DNA of 63,983 nt from positions 1 through 63,983 of the forward strand of contig JACQVF010000074.1 of NCBI GenBank assembly GCA_016209885.1, given 5' to 3'. Below the pieces are notes generated by a model. It was given only the letters and a program-made list of their open reading frames with translations, was not told where the DNA came from and made no database searches. Every line of letters starts with the position of its first letter. The first letter of the stretch is position 1. The DNA comes from Gemmatimonadota bacterium. Lineage in GTDB: Bacteria; Gemmatimonadota; Gemmatimonadetes; Longimicrobiales; Gaopeijiaceae. Positions 17,463-25,580 of this stretch are shown here, one piece after another. The position numbers were made by a program, and so were the translations under genes.

Positions 17463-18961
17463 TGCTCGAGGGTTTCGCCGTCGGCGCGCCGATCGCGCTC
17501 CAGCCGGTTGCGCTACTCTGGACGCTGTTCGGCGTGGTGTGGGGCATCCTCGTGGGGGCGCTGCCGGGGATCACGGGCTCCATCGGCATGGCGCTCCTCC
17601 TCCCGCTCACCTTCGGCATGGACGCGACCGTTGCCCTCATCATGCTGGCGGGCGTCTACATCGGCTCCATGTACGGCGGCTCCATCACGGCGATCCTCCT
17701 CAGGGTCCCGGGCACCCCGGGCGCCGCCGCCACTACGATCGACGGGTACGAGCTGCACCGGCAGGGGAGGAGCGGCATGGCCCTGGGGACCTCGCTGGTT
17801 GCCAGCACAGTGGGCGGCCTCATCGGCGTGTTCATCCTCGTGGGGCTCTCGGTCCCACTTTCGAAGGTGGCCCTCGCCTTCGGCCCACCCGAGTACTTCG
17901 CCATCGGCGTGTTCGGCATCGCCCTCATCAGCAGCTTCGCGGGCAAGGACCTGGTCAAAGGTGCCATTTCCGGCATCCTCGGGCTGGTTCTGGCCACCAT
18001 CGGCACGGATCCCTTCTCCGGCACGCCTCGCTTCACGCTGGGGAGCCCCACGCTGCTGGGCGGGATCGGCGTCGTCCCAGGGATGATCGGCCTCCTGGCC
18101 GTCTCGGAGATCTTCGATCAGATGGCCGTCTCGGTGGGGTGGGAGCGTATCAGGGAGAAGGTCAGCACCGCGCTGCCGCGGCTGGTCGAGCTGTGGAGGC
18201 TCCGGCTGGCCATGCTCCTCGGGTCGGGCATCGGCGCGCTGGAAGGGATGCTCCCGGGGGCTGGCGGCGCCATCGCAGCCTTCCTCTCCTACAACGAGGC
18301 CAAACGCTGGTCCAAGCACCCGGAGGAGTTCGGCCACGGATCCCTGGAGGGGATCGCCGCGCCAGAGGCCGCCAACAACACAGTGACCGGCACCGCGCTG
18401 GTGCCGCTGCTGACCTTCGGAATTCCGGGATCGAACTCCAGCGCCGTCCTGCTGGCGGCCATGATGCTGCACGGGATCCAACCCGGGCCCCAGGTCTTCG
18501 AGGGGAGCCCCGCGCTCGTCTACGGCCTGTTCACCGGGATGTTCGTCGCCAACTTCATGATGCTCGCCGTCGGCTTCCTCGCGCTGCGCCCGGCCATCGC
18601 AGTGGTCAACATCCAGCGGGCCCTCCTACTCGCCGGGATCCTGGGGATCGTCCTGGTGGGCGCCTACTCCATCAGCAACCAGATGTTCGAGGTCTGGGTC
18701 GTCCTGGGCGTAGGCCTCGTCGGCTTCTTCATGAACCGCTTCGGGTTCAACATCCTGGCCATGGTGCTGGGCCTCGTCCTCGGCTTCATGATCGAGGCGA
18801 ACCTCCGGCGCTCGCTCCTGGTGTCGCTGGGCGACCCCTGGGTGTTCGTGACCCGACCCGTCTGCGCCGCGCTGCTCTTCTTCGCGCTGGTCACGTTCGT
18901 GGTGCCCATCGTGCGCCAGGCGCAGGGGAAGCGCAGGGCCCGGGCTGCGCCCGCCAACTGA
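17462..18961 (+). CDS. tctA: Tripartite tricarboxylate transporter large permease subunit TctA
   Basis: 499 residues, about 11-12 transmembrane helices. Both TctA signature loops are present: GALPGITGSIGMALLLPLTF near residue 35 and the repeat-related GMLPGAGGAIAAFLSYNEAK near residue 270. PEAANNT and FGIPGSNSSA follow. Secondary, ion-coupled uptake of the acid delivered by TctC. The ATG overlaps the end of tctB (TGATG). Confidence 0.93.
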   Translation: MLEGFAVGAPIALQPVALLWTLFGVVWGILVGALPGITGSIGMALLLPLTFGMDATVALIMLAGVYIGSMYGGSITAILLRVPGTPGAAATTIDGYELHRQGRSGMALGTSLVASTVGGLIGVFILVGLSVPLSKVALAFGPPEYFAIGVFGIALISSFAGKDLVKGAISGILGLVLATIGTDPFSGTPRFTLGSPTLLGGIGVVPGMIGLLAVSEIFDQMAVSVGWERIREKVSTALPRLVELWRLRLAMLLGSGIGALEGMLPGAGGAIAAFLSYNEAKRWSKHPEEFGHGSLEGIAAPEAANNTVTGTALVPLLTFGIPGSNSSAVLLAAMMLHGIQPGPQVFEGSPALVYGLFTGMFVANFMMLAVGFLALRPAIAVVNIQRALLLAGILGIVLVGAYSISNQMFEVWVVLGVGLVGFFMNRFGFNILAMVLGLVLGFMIEANLRRSLLVSLGDPWVFVTRPVCAALLFFALVTFVVPIVRQAQGKRRARAAPAN

Positions 18962-18987
18962 TCCCGCCACCGGGGAGAGCCCCAACA

Positions 18988-19013
18988 GGTCGCTGAAGAA
19001 CTACAGTGGCTCG
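18988..19013 (+). repeat. Dispersed short repeat, copy A
   Basis: GGTCGCTGAAGAACTAC followed by AGTGGCTCG, 26 bases after the tctA stop and in the same orientation as tctA. Related copies are at 20445-20463 (minus), 42105-42130 (plus), 42461-42486 (minus) and 61268-61287 (plus). Confidence 0.6.
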
Positions 19014-19110
19014 TCCGCGTCCCGCAAGCACCCAAGATTCTCTGCGAGTGAAACAGGGGTATCGATGGAATCCACGAGATGATTCGTCCGTGGCACAGCA
19101 GGAAACGGCG

Positions 19111-20316
19111 ATGACACCGACGCCCGCGCCGAGCGGGGAGTTCACCCCCGCAGCAGCACCCAGGGTGCTCTTCGGCCTCGGTGCAGTCTCCCGGCTCGCC
19201 GAAGAGATCGAGCGGCTGGGAGGCCGTCGGGTCTTCATACTCTCCGGACGCAGCGTGGCGGAAAGGACGGATGCCGTCGAACGGGTCCGCGCCGTCGTCG
19301 GAGAGCGCTGCGTCGGCGTCTACTCCGGACTCACGATGCGGGCGCCGGCGCCCGCCGCGGTGGAGGCAGCCAGTGCCGCGCGCGCCGCGGAAGCCGATAC
19401 ACTACTCGGGATCGGCGGGAGCACTGTGAGCAACGCCGCCCAGACCATCGCGGTCCTGATGGTGGAGGGTATCGAGGATGTGGCGGGACTCAGAGCCCTC
19501 GGCCGGGCCTACGCCCGGAGGCCCCTTCCGCCACTGGACGCGGACAGGCTCCCGAAGCAGGCCTTCCTCCCCACGACCCTTTCGGCCGGGGAGTTCAGCG
19601 TCGGCAGGGGCCGGGTGCTGGACCAAGAGGCCGGCGACAGGATCGCCACGGATCACCCGGCGCTCCACACCGACCTGGTCGTCCTCGACCCCGAGCTCAC
19701 CGTGGGCACGCCCGACTGGCTCTGGTACTCCACCGGAGTCAAGGCGCTGGACCACGCCATCGAACGGCTGTACGCGAGGGACAACCAGCCGGCCGCCGAC
19801 GGGCCCGCGCTGCTGGCCGCAGAGCTCATCTTCCGCCACCTCCCCGTCTCCGGCGCGAAGCACGGAGATCTGGGCGCTCGACTCCAGTGCCAGATCGCCG
19901 CGTGGCTCTCCATGATGGGCTTCCCCAATACGCTCTTCGGGCTCAGCCACGCCCTGGGTCACGCGCTGGGGATCGGCCATGCCGTGCCCCACGGTTACAC
20001 GTCCTGCGTGACGCAGCCCTACGTCATGGAGTTCAACCGCCCGGTCTCCACGCAGCAACAGGCCCGGCTCGCGCGAGCCATCGGCGTGGACATCCGCGGG
20101 ATGAGTGACGAAGCCGCCGCCATCGAGGCGGCCAGGGCCGTGGACCGCCTCATCCTGGAGCTCGGGCTGCCTCACCGGATCCGCGACCTACAAATCGCCC
20201 GCGAGGCGCTGCGCGCAATCGCCGAGCGGACGGCGGGCACCAGCTACGCGAGGAACAACGCGATCCCGGTCACGCGCCCCGAACAGGCGCTCGAGGTTCT
20301 GGAGAAAGCCTGGTAG
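19111..20316 (+). CDS. Iron-containing alcohol dehydrogenase / maleylacetate reductase family protein
   Basis: 401 residues, group III metal-dependent ADH fold with an N-terminal NAD(P)-binding domain (GIGGSTVSNAAQ near residue 105, the GGGS-type loop). The C-terminal domain holds the metal ligands: KALDHAIE (Asp, His), GLSHALGHALG and AVPHGYTS. The sequence resembles maleylacetate reductases more than classical alcohol dehydrogenases, consistent with ring-cleavage or dicarboxylate catabolism. ATG at 19111 has AGGAAA 7 bases upstream; an in-frame GTG at 19090 lacks a ribosome site. It follows the TTT operon after 149 bases and may share its pathway. Confidence 0.82.
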   Translation: MTPTPAPSGEFTPAAAPRVLFGLGAVSRLAEEIERLGGRRVFILSGRSVAERTDAVERVRAVVGERCVGVYSGLTMRAPAPAAVEAASAARAAEADTLLGIGGSTVSNAAQTIAVLMVEGIEDVAGLRALGRAYARRPLPPLDADRLPKQAFLPTTLSAGEFSVGRGRVLDQEAGDRIATDHPALHTDLVVLDPELTVGTPDWLWYSTGVKALDHAIERLYARDNQPAADGPALLAAELIFRHLPVSGAKHGDLGARLQCQIAAWLSMMGFPNTLFGLSHALGHALGIGHAVPHGYTSCVTQPYVMEFNRPVSTQQQARLARAIGVDIRGMSDEAAAIEAARAVDRLILELGLPHRIRDLQIAREALRAIAERTAGTSYARNNAIPVTRPEQALEVLEKAW

Positions 20317-20329
20317 GCGCGCTTCGCAC

Positions 20330-20367
20330 GAACGCGGCAGCGGCGCATGAACGCGGCAGCGGCGCAT
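20330..20367. repeat. 19-bp tandem duplication
   Basis: GAACGCGGCAGCGGCGCAT occurs twice head to tail (20330-20348 and 20349-20367) just after the ADH stop codon. No function seen. Confidence 0.9.
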
Positions 20368-20444
20368 CGTCAAAGAGCGCCAACGCAGCCGATGTGCCGC
20401 CGCCACCGCAACCCGAAGGGCGCCTGGGGGTTGCGTGCGAACCC

Positions 20445-20463
20445 CTGGAGCTCTTCCGCGACC
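20445..20463 (-). repeat. Dispersed short repeat, copy E
   Basis: On the minus strand GGTCGCGGAAGAGCTCCAG begins one base after the TAG of the AbrB gene. It matches copies A and C over the first 14 bases except one. Confidence 0.45.
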
Positions 20464-20464
20464 A

Positions 20465-20944
20465 CTAGGGCTTCAGCCACCAGCGCAGCAATACGGGCAC
20501 CCCAAGGATGACCACGACGATGCGCACCGCCTGGAGTGAAGCCACCAGGCTCGCATCGGCCTTGAGCCCCTGCGCAGCGGCCGTCATCTCCGCGGATCCG
20601 CCCGGCGCCGTGGCGAACAGCGCCGTGGCGATGTCCACGCCCGTGAAGTGCGAGAGTGCCCACCCACCCAAGAGGCCGGCGACGATCATCAGCACGACGA
20701 CCACCACGGCCGGAAGAGCGAGCCCCCGCAGGTTCTGAAGGATCTCCGGAGTGATCGTCGAGCCGACCATGGTGCCGATGAGGATCTTGGCCATATCGCC
20801 GAAGAGGGGCGGAATCGGCGCCGCGTGAACGGTCAGCGATACCGCACCCACCGCCACCATCGAGCCCACCAGCGCCCCCGCCGGCAGCCGGAGCCACATC
20901 CCCACGAGCCCGCCGGCCAGGCCGGCCGCCACCGTAATCCACAT
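20465..20944 (-). CDS. AbrB-family membrane protein, single-domain (half-size)
   Basis: 159 residues, about five hydrophobic helices. The sequence matches one AbrB duplication domain (PF05145 type): RLPAGALVGSMVAVGA, PEILQNLRGL and FATAPGGSAEMTAAA, the last being the family's best-conserved motif. Typical AbrB proteins carry two such domains (about 350 residues); this one has only one, with a good start (ATG at 20944, GGAGGAAG upstream) and a clean stop. A homodimer could rebuild the full unit. AbrB genes are often found near TTT systems, and here it converges on the TTT island. Its exact role is unknown. Confidence 0.8.
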   Translation of the reverse strand: MWITVAAGLAGGLVGMWLRLPAGALVGSMVAVGAVSLTVHAAPIPPLFGDMAKILIGTMVGSTITPEILQNLRGLALPAVVVVVLMIVAGLLGGWALSHFTGVDIATALFATAPGGSAEMTAAAQGLKADASLVASLQAVRIVVVILGVPVLLRWWLKP

Positions 20945-21007
20945 ACCCTTCTTCCTCCCTACGGCATGGTGCCGGCGACCGCCGCGATGTCGGATGTCGA
21001 TGCGGCG

Positions 21008-21763
21008 TCAGAAGAGCTGGGACGGCAGGTCGATCCCCGTCAGGTCGTCAGCCGTCAAGGGCGAGTCCGCAGTAATGCCCAGGAGCCCGAAGTAGTGGTA
21101 GAGCTGCTTCAGATGGTGAGCCGCATGACCCAGTGCCAGGTCCAGGAGCTCCCGCACCGTCAGCACCCCCTGGTATGAATCGATCGGGCATTCGAGGTCC
21201 GCATCCGCAGCCCGACCCAGGTACTGCCTCAGTCGCTCGAGCACTGCCTCCCCGTGGCGCACCAGAGAATCCGTCGTCCGAAACGCTTCCGCGGTCTCGA
21301 AGGACGCACGAATATCCTCGTAGCGGTATGCCCCGCTCTGCGTTCCCCGCAGCACCAGGTCCGGGCGATCATAGACGTGGTAGACGAAGCCCCTCAGCGT
21401 GCGCTCACGCTCCGGTGACTTCCAGTCCAGACTGGCGTCGGGAATCTGCCGATTTGCGCGCAGAAAGGCGCCCAGCACCCGCTCATATCGCTCCAGAAGC
21501 ACGTCCGCACCCGGGCGGGTTCGGTCGCTCTCGGGGCTGAGCTCCAGCGCCCGCACCAGCTCGCTTCGATTGAACCCGACCACCACGGTCTCACCAATCA
21601 CCGTGACCGGTAGCGTCCTCAGCCCCAACGCGCGCAGCTCCGCCATCGCCTCGGGGTCGTGCTCCACGTCCCGATCCCGAAACGCAACCCCGCGCCGCGA
21701 AAGAAACTCTTTCGTGGTGCCGCAGGTGAATCACCCGGGACGGGTGTAGATCCGCACGTCCAT
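21008..21763 (-). CDS. Candidate selenoprotein: glutaredoxin-like domain with U-x-x-C fused to DinB-like domain
   Basis: Read through the in-frame UGA at codon 11 (21733-21731), the gene encodes 251 residues from ATG 21763 (AAGGA about 6 bases upstream) to TGA at 21008. Residues 1-80 are a glutaredoxin/thioredoxin fold: MDVRIYTRPG, then U11-F-T-C14, TKEFLSRRGVAF, and the cis-proline motif TLPVTVIG with VVVGF. U11 sits exactly at the first Cys of the CxxC active site. Residues about 90-251 resemble DinB_2/bacillithiol-transferase-like four-helix proteins, with candidate metal His in FVYHVYDRPD and GHAAHHLKQLYHYF. A SECIS-like hairpin lies directly downstream of the UGA. The alternative is a start at GTG 21667, which would delete half of the redox fold. 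No sel genes are in the window, so Sec insertion is inference. Confidence 0.75.
21692..21720 (-). promoter_or_regulatory. Bacterial SECIS-like hairpin downstream of the UGA codon
   Basis: On the mRNA sense strand GCACCACGAAAG (21720-21709) pairs with CUUUCGCGGCGC (21703-21692) over ten pairs with two A-C mismatches. The loop is AGUUU, or GUU if the A-U pair closes. The loop begins 22-23 bases after the UGA, within the 16-37 range known for bacterial SECIS elements, and has the G-U at the loop start that SelB recognises in E. coli fdhF. Position and loop were read directly; SelB binding is inferred. Confidence 0.65.
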
Positions 21764-21898
21764 TCGCTGTCCTTGGGCCCCCGGGGCCCTCGCCTCCGCC
21801 CGGCCGCTGAATCGCAGCGCCCTGCCAGATCCTCCGCGCCAAGGCGCACACGTTAACTGAACCCCGGGATGCCGAGCAAGGCGGAGGAAGAAACCGCA

Positions 21899-21951
21899 TG
21901 TAGCGTCGAAATAGAAATGTCCGCTTTGAGTGAAGTAGAAATGTCCTCTTT
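21899..21951. mobile_element. Probable IS21-family terminal relic (multiple end repeats)
   Basis: Begins with TGTAGCG and carries two 20-base direct repeats 24 bases apart: GAAATAGAAATGTCCGCTTT (21908-21927) and GAAGTAGAAATGTCCTCTTT (21932-21951). Repeated 'TAGAAATGTCC' units next to a TG end are characteristic of IS21-like elements in my recollection. No istA, istB or opposite end is seen nearby, so this would be a solo end. Confidence 0.4.
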
Positions 21952-22027
21952 CGGGTTGTGTTCGCTGCGTTGCGGACCAGCCCAGGGCCCGGAGAGAGGA
22001 GTTGGTCGCATGCAGCCGAGGACTTAG

Positions 22028-22063
22028 CCGGAAGGGCCGGAAGGGCCGGAAGGGCCGGAAGGG
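22028..22063. repeat. 9-bp tandem repeat (CCGGAAGGG, four perfect copies)
   Basis: Four exact copies in a row in the leader region of the DUF5916 gene, 160 bases before its start. Copy number may vary between strains. Confidence 0.9.
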
Positions 22064-22222
22064 GCAACCCCAGTTGCGGTACGAGCACGGATGCATGATC
22101 TTATACAATCCTACCGACGAGGGCGCGTGCAGCCTGCCACATGGTCCTGCCGTCAGGGTTGGGAGCGTGTCTCCCGATTCCCATGGCCCGGCGGTGAGGA
22201 CCTGGCAGACGGAGCGAAGGGG

Positions 22223-24496
22223 ATGCGGGCTCACATCGGAATCGTCCTTTCGATACTCTTGCTCGGGCAAGGGCGGACTCTCATCGCCGGGGCGGTTCCC
22301 CAGCAGCTGGCAGCCGGCGATACAGTGCTTTCCCCGCCGCCGGAGCCACCGGCGGCCCCGAGGCGGAGCGCGGACGGGCGTCTCGCGGTTCTCGCGGCGC
22401 GTGCGGAGCGGCCGGTCAAGGTCGACGGGATCCTTGATGAGTCAGTGTGGCGGGACGCCGAGCCCGTGGGCCGGTTCGTTCAGAGCGAGCCGCGCCAGGG
22501 GGAGCCGGCGACGGAGAAGACGGTGGTACAGGTCGCTTTCGACGACGAGTACCTGTACATCGCCGCCCACTGCTTCGACAGCCAGCCGGACGCGCTGGTC
22601 GTCAATGATCTCCGCCAGGACTTTGACCCGGACAATCAGGACACCTTCCAGGTCATCCTCGACACCTTCGCGGATCGCCGCAACGGCTACGTCTTCATCG
22701 TGAACCCGGAAGGGGCGAAGGTGGACTGGCAGGTGGCGAACGAGGGCCGGGAGGTCAACACGAGCTGGGAGGCCCCTTGGACGGCCGATGCGCGTCAGGT
22801 CGCCGACGGGTGGACGACCGAGATCGCGATCCCGTTCCGGGCCCTCCGCTTCAACCAGACGGGAGGGGGCGTTTGGGGGGTCAATTTCGCGCGGAACATC
22901 CGCCGCAAGTACGAGGAGACGTTGTGGTCCCCGATCCCCCGCTCCTACAGCATCGCGCGGCTCTCCCTCGCGGGCAATCTGGAGGGCCTCCCAGCCTCTC
23001 GTGGCGGGCGTGATCTGCGAGTCAAGCCGTACCTGGCCGCTAGCAAGGTCCGCGCCACAGGCGGCCCTGCGTTTTCCAACGAGCTGGGTCTTGGAGTCGA
23101 CCTGAAGTACGGCGTTACCGACGCCCTCACGCTGGACGTCACCGTGAATCCCGACTTCGCCCAGGTGGAAGCCGATGAACAGCAGGTCAACCTGACGCAG
23201 TTCAGTCAGTTCTTCCCCGAAAAGCGGGACTTCTTCCTGGAGAACTCGGGGCTCTTCTACATGGGGGACGCGGCCCGCAAGACCAGCCGCGGGATCGAGC
23301 CCAGGCAGGACACTGACCTCCTCCCGTTCTTCAGCCGGCGCGTCGGACTCACGGAGACGGGCACACCGGTCCCCATCGACGGCGGCCTCCGCCTTACCGG
23401 GCGGGCCGGCCGCCTCAACATCGGCGCGCTCGCCATGCGGACGCGCGCTGCGGACGATATCGAGCCCAACGACTACGCCGTCGTCCGCGTGCGGCAGAAC
23501 CTGGCCCGCAGCTCGGACATCGGGGCCATCTTCATGACCCGGCAAGCCGTTCACGGTGCCGGCGACTACAACCGGGTCTACGGCATCGACTCGAACATCC
23601 GCTTTCCGGCGGAGGTGGACTGGAGCTCCTATGTGATGAGGACCGAGACGCCGGGGGTGTCGAGCGGGCAGTACGCCTATCGCACCTCGCTCATGCGGGA
23701 GGGAACCTTCTTCCACGTGAAGGCCGGCGTCATGTCCCTGGGCGATGGCTTCAACAACGACCTAGGCTACTACCGCCGTATCGGTGTTCGAAAGTGGTTG
23801 CTGGACACCGGCCTGCGTCCGCGGTTCCGGAGCCTCCAGCGTCTGGGAATCCGGGAGATGCATCCCCACATCGTGTGGAACTACTTCGAGGACCAGTCCG
23901 GGCGCATGGTGTCGAAGCGGCTCCACACCGGCTACAGCGTTTTCCTGAACGACGGGGCGACGCTGCAGATCGACGCCAATCCAGCGTTCGAGCTTCTGGA
24001 GGCGCCATTCCAGATCGCCCGGGGCATCCCGCCGATTCCGCCGGGCGAGTACAGCTGGAGCGACATACAAGCCACTTTCCGATCCGACCCCAGTCGCACC
24101 GTGTCCGGCACCATCGACCTGATCGGCGGCGGGCTGTGGACCGGAACCCAGCGCACGGTCAGGGTGAGCGTGGAGGTCCGGCCCTCCTATCGCCTCCGCG
24201 CGACGCTCCAGCTCTCCCGGACCGCCGCGGAACTCGACCTACCCGAGGCCGAGTTCGTGAAGTCGCTCTGGACGCTCCGGGCGAACTACTCCTTCAACAC
24301 GAACATGTTCGTGGACGGCCTGACCCAGTACGATCCGGAGCGGCACCTGTTCAATGCGAACGTCCGTTTCAATCTCATTCACCGGCCGCTGAGCGACCTC
24401 TTCATCGTCCTCAACGAGCAGCGCTTCATGACCTCGGAGGGGATCTCCCCGGGCCGCAGTGTGATCCTCAAGGTCACGCAGATGCTGGCGTTCTGA
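22223..24496 (+). CDS. CBM9-like domain / DUF5916 exported protein
   Basis: 757 residues. ATG at 22223 (GGAG and AAGGGG upstream) opens a signal peptide (MRAHIGIVLSILLLGQG). A CBM9-like domain spans about residues 55-230 (VKVDGILDESVW, VQVAFDDEYLYIAAHCFDS, then DTFQVILDT). The DUF5916 region follows to the end, rich in alternating strands (NPDFAQVEADEQQVNL, FFPEKRDFFLE, ...), suggesting a beta-barrel-like outer-membrane or secreted fold. Family function is unestablished; sequence context with TonB and SusD remnants suggests an envelope uptake or surface role. A second family member starts at the left edge of the window. Confidence 0.85.
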   Translation: MRAHIGIVLSILLLGQGRTLIAGAVPQQLAAGDTVLSPPPEPPAAPRRSADGRLAVLAARAERPVKVDGILDESVWRDAEPVGRFVQSEPRQGEPATEKTVVQVAFDDEYLYIAAHCFDSQPDALVVNDLRQDFDPDNQDTFQVILDTFADRRNGYVFIVNPEGAKVDWQVANEGREVNTSWEAPWTADARQVADGWTTEIAIPFRALRFNQTGGGVWGVNFARNIRRKYEETLWSPIPRSYSIARLSLAGNLEGLPASRGGRDLRVKPYLAASKVRATGGPAFSNELGLGVDLKYGVTDALTLDVTVNPDFAQVEADEQQVNLTQFSQFFPEKRDFFLENSGLFYMGDAARKTSRGIEPRQDTDLLPFFSRRVGLTETGTPVPIDGGLRLTGRAGRLNIGALAMRTRAADDIEPNDYAVVRVRQNLARSSDIGAIFMTRQAVHGAGDYNRVYGIDSNIRFPAEVDWSSYVMRTETPGVSSGQYAYRTSLMREGTFFHVKAGVMSLGDGFNNDLGYYRRIGVRKWLLDTGLRPRFRSLQRLGIREMHPHIVWNYFEDQSGRMVSKRLHTGYSVFLNDGATLQIDANPAFELLEAPFQIARGIPPIPPGEYSWSDIQATFRSDPSRTVSGTIDLIGGGLWTGTQRTVRVSVEVRPSYRLRATLQLSRTAAELDLPEAEFVKSLWTLRANYSFNTNMFVDGLTQYDPERHLFNANVRFNLIHRPLSDLFIVLNEQRFMTSEGISPGRSVILKVTQMLAF

Positions 24497-24659
24497 GGCC
24501 CGGTCCTGTCCTTCGCACACACCGGCCGGCTCGACACGGACCCCGGAACGGACCCACCCCACACCGTACTGCACACGCGGGCACTCACGCCCCCGGGCCA
24601 CGCGTCCTGGGCCGATGAGCGACCGTGGAGGCCCGCGAAGCCGGGAGCATTTCGATGTC

Positions 24660-25580
24660 TTAGCGGATGATCGGGCGCAGCTCCTTCCAGCGCTCGATGA
24701 AGCGGACCGCCCCTTCCACGAAGTTGTCGACCTCCTCGCGCCCCAGCTCGGCGCTCGCCTCGCTCAGGTCGCGCTCGCTCCAGACGCCGACGGAAGACGT
24801 CTCCTTCGGTGACGTGTGCTTGCCCGTTTCCTCGGGCTTGAAGCCCTCCACGCGGAAGAGCATCATGGCCGTCTCGTCCCCTTGCTTCCAGGCCTCGAGC
24901 ATTCGCCTCATGTGCTCGGGCATGGCCAGGGGGACCGTCCGCGCGCTCGCCATATCCACCAGGTCCGGCACCATGTACAATGCGTTCGATGTCTCGCCGA
25001 CTCCGCCGTGGCGGTCGAACACACGGCCCGCTGCGCGACGGGAGGGCCGCATGAACGGCGCGGCCGCCTCACCCAGCTCCACGGCCAGCCCCGGCGTCTC
25101 GTGGTTGATACGGTCCACGATGTAGCGGGAGATGATCGTGTTCCCGCCGTGCGAGTTCAGGATGAGAAAGCGCCGGAACCCGTGCCGTACGAGGCTCTTC
25201 GCCGCCTGAAAATAGACTTCCTGGATGAGCTCCGGGGGCAATGTCATGCTCCCCTCGAACGCCATATGGTAGGGCGCGTTGCCCAGAAAGAGGACCGGCG
25301 CCACGAGCACGTCCGTCCGCTGGGCGACGAGGAGCGCACGCCCCAGTCCGTTGTAATAGTCCGTGCCGATAGGGAGGTGACGCCCGTGCTGCTCCAGCGA
25401 GGCCACCGGGATGATCACCATGTCGGTCCGCTGGAGAAGCTCCTGCACCTCCGGCACCCTCATGTGAGGGAGGTAGTTCTTCACCTTCTTCTGCGTCCAC
25501 AGCGGGTTCGCCTGGCCGAACACCATGCCCGGTACCAGCGCGCCGGCGGCGAGGAGGAGGAACATCCGTGCGATCTTCAT
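24660..25580 (-). CDS. Creatininase family exported amidohydrolase
   Basis: 306 residues. Creatininase/MftE-type enzymes hydrolyse cyclic or linear amides with two metal ions. Signal peptide 1-23 (ends VFGQ). The metal motif SLEQHGRHLPIGTD provides Glu63, His65, His68 and Asp73; NSHGGN and HGGVGETS supply the remaining ligands and catalytic Glu. ATG at 25580 has AAAGGAGCG upstream. The signal peptide indicates periplasmic action, unlike classical cytosolic creatininase. The stretch between it and the convergent DUF5916 gene (24497-24659) shows no clear terminator. Confidence 0.88.
   Translation of the reverse strand: MKIARMFLLLAAGALVPGMVFGQANPLWTQKKVKNYLPHMRVPEVQELLQRTDMVIIPVASLEQHGRHLPIGTDYYNGLGRALLVAQRTDVLVAPVLFLGNAPYHMAFEGSMTLPPELIQEVYFQAAKSLVRHGFRRFLILNSHGGNTIISRYIVDRINHETPGLAVELGEAAAPFMRPSRRAAGRVFDRHGGVGETSNALYMVPDLVDMASARTVPLAMPEHMRRMLEAWKQGDETAMMLFRVEGFKPEETGKHTSPKETSSVGVWSERDLSEASAELGREEVDNFVEGAVRFIERWKELRPIIR

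Larger units (their letters stand above)
21764..22222. other. 459-bp divergent intergenic region with IS-end relic and repeats
   Basis: Lies between the candidate selenoprotein (minus) and the DUF5916 gene (plus). It contains a GGGCCCC/GGGGCCC inverted repeat at 21775-21789 close to the selenoprotein ribosome site, an IS21-like terminal repeat pair at 21899-21951, a 9-bp tandem array at 22028-22063, and a TATACA box at 22102-22107 that could be a -10 for the DUF5916 gene but has no good -35. Confidence 0.6.

Noticed and set aside
21008..21667. Annotating the DinB gene from GTG 21667 without the UGA-containing N-terminus.
   Set aside because: This would cut a glutaredoxin fold between its active site and its cis-proline strand, while a good ribosome site and in-frame sequence exist at 21763.
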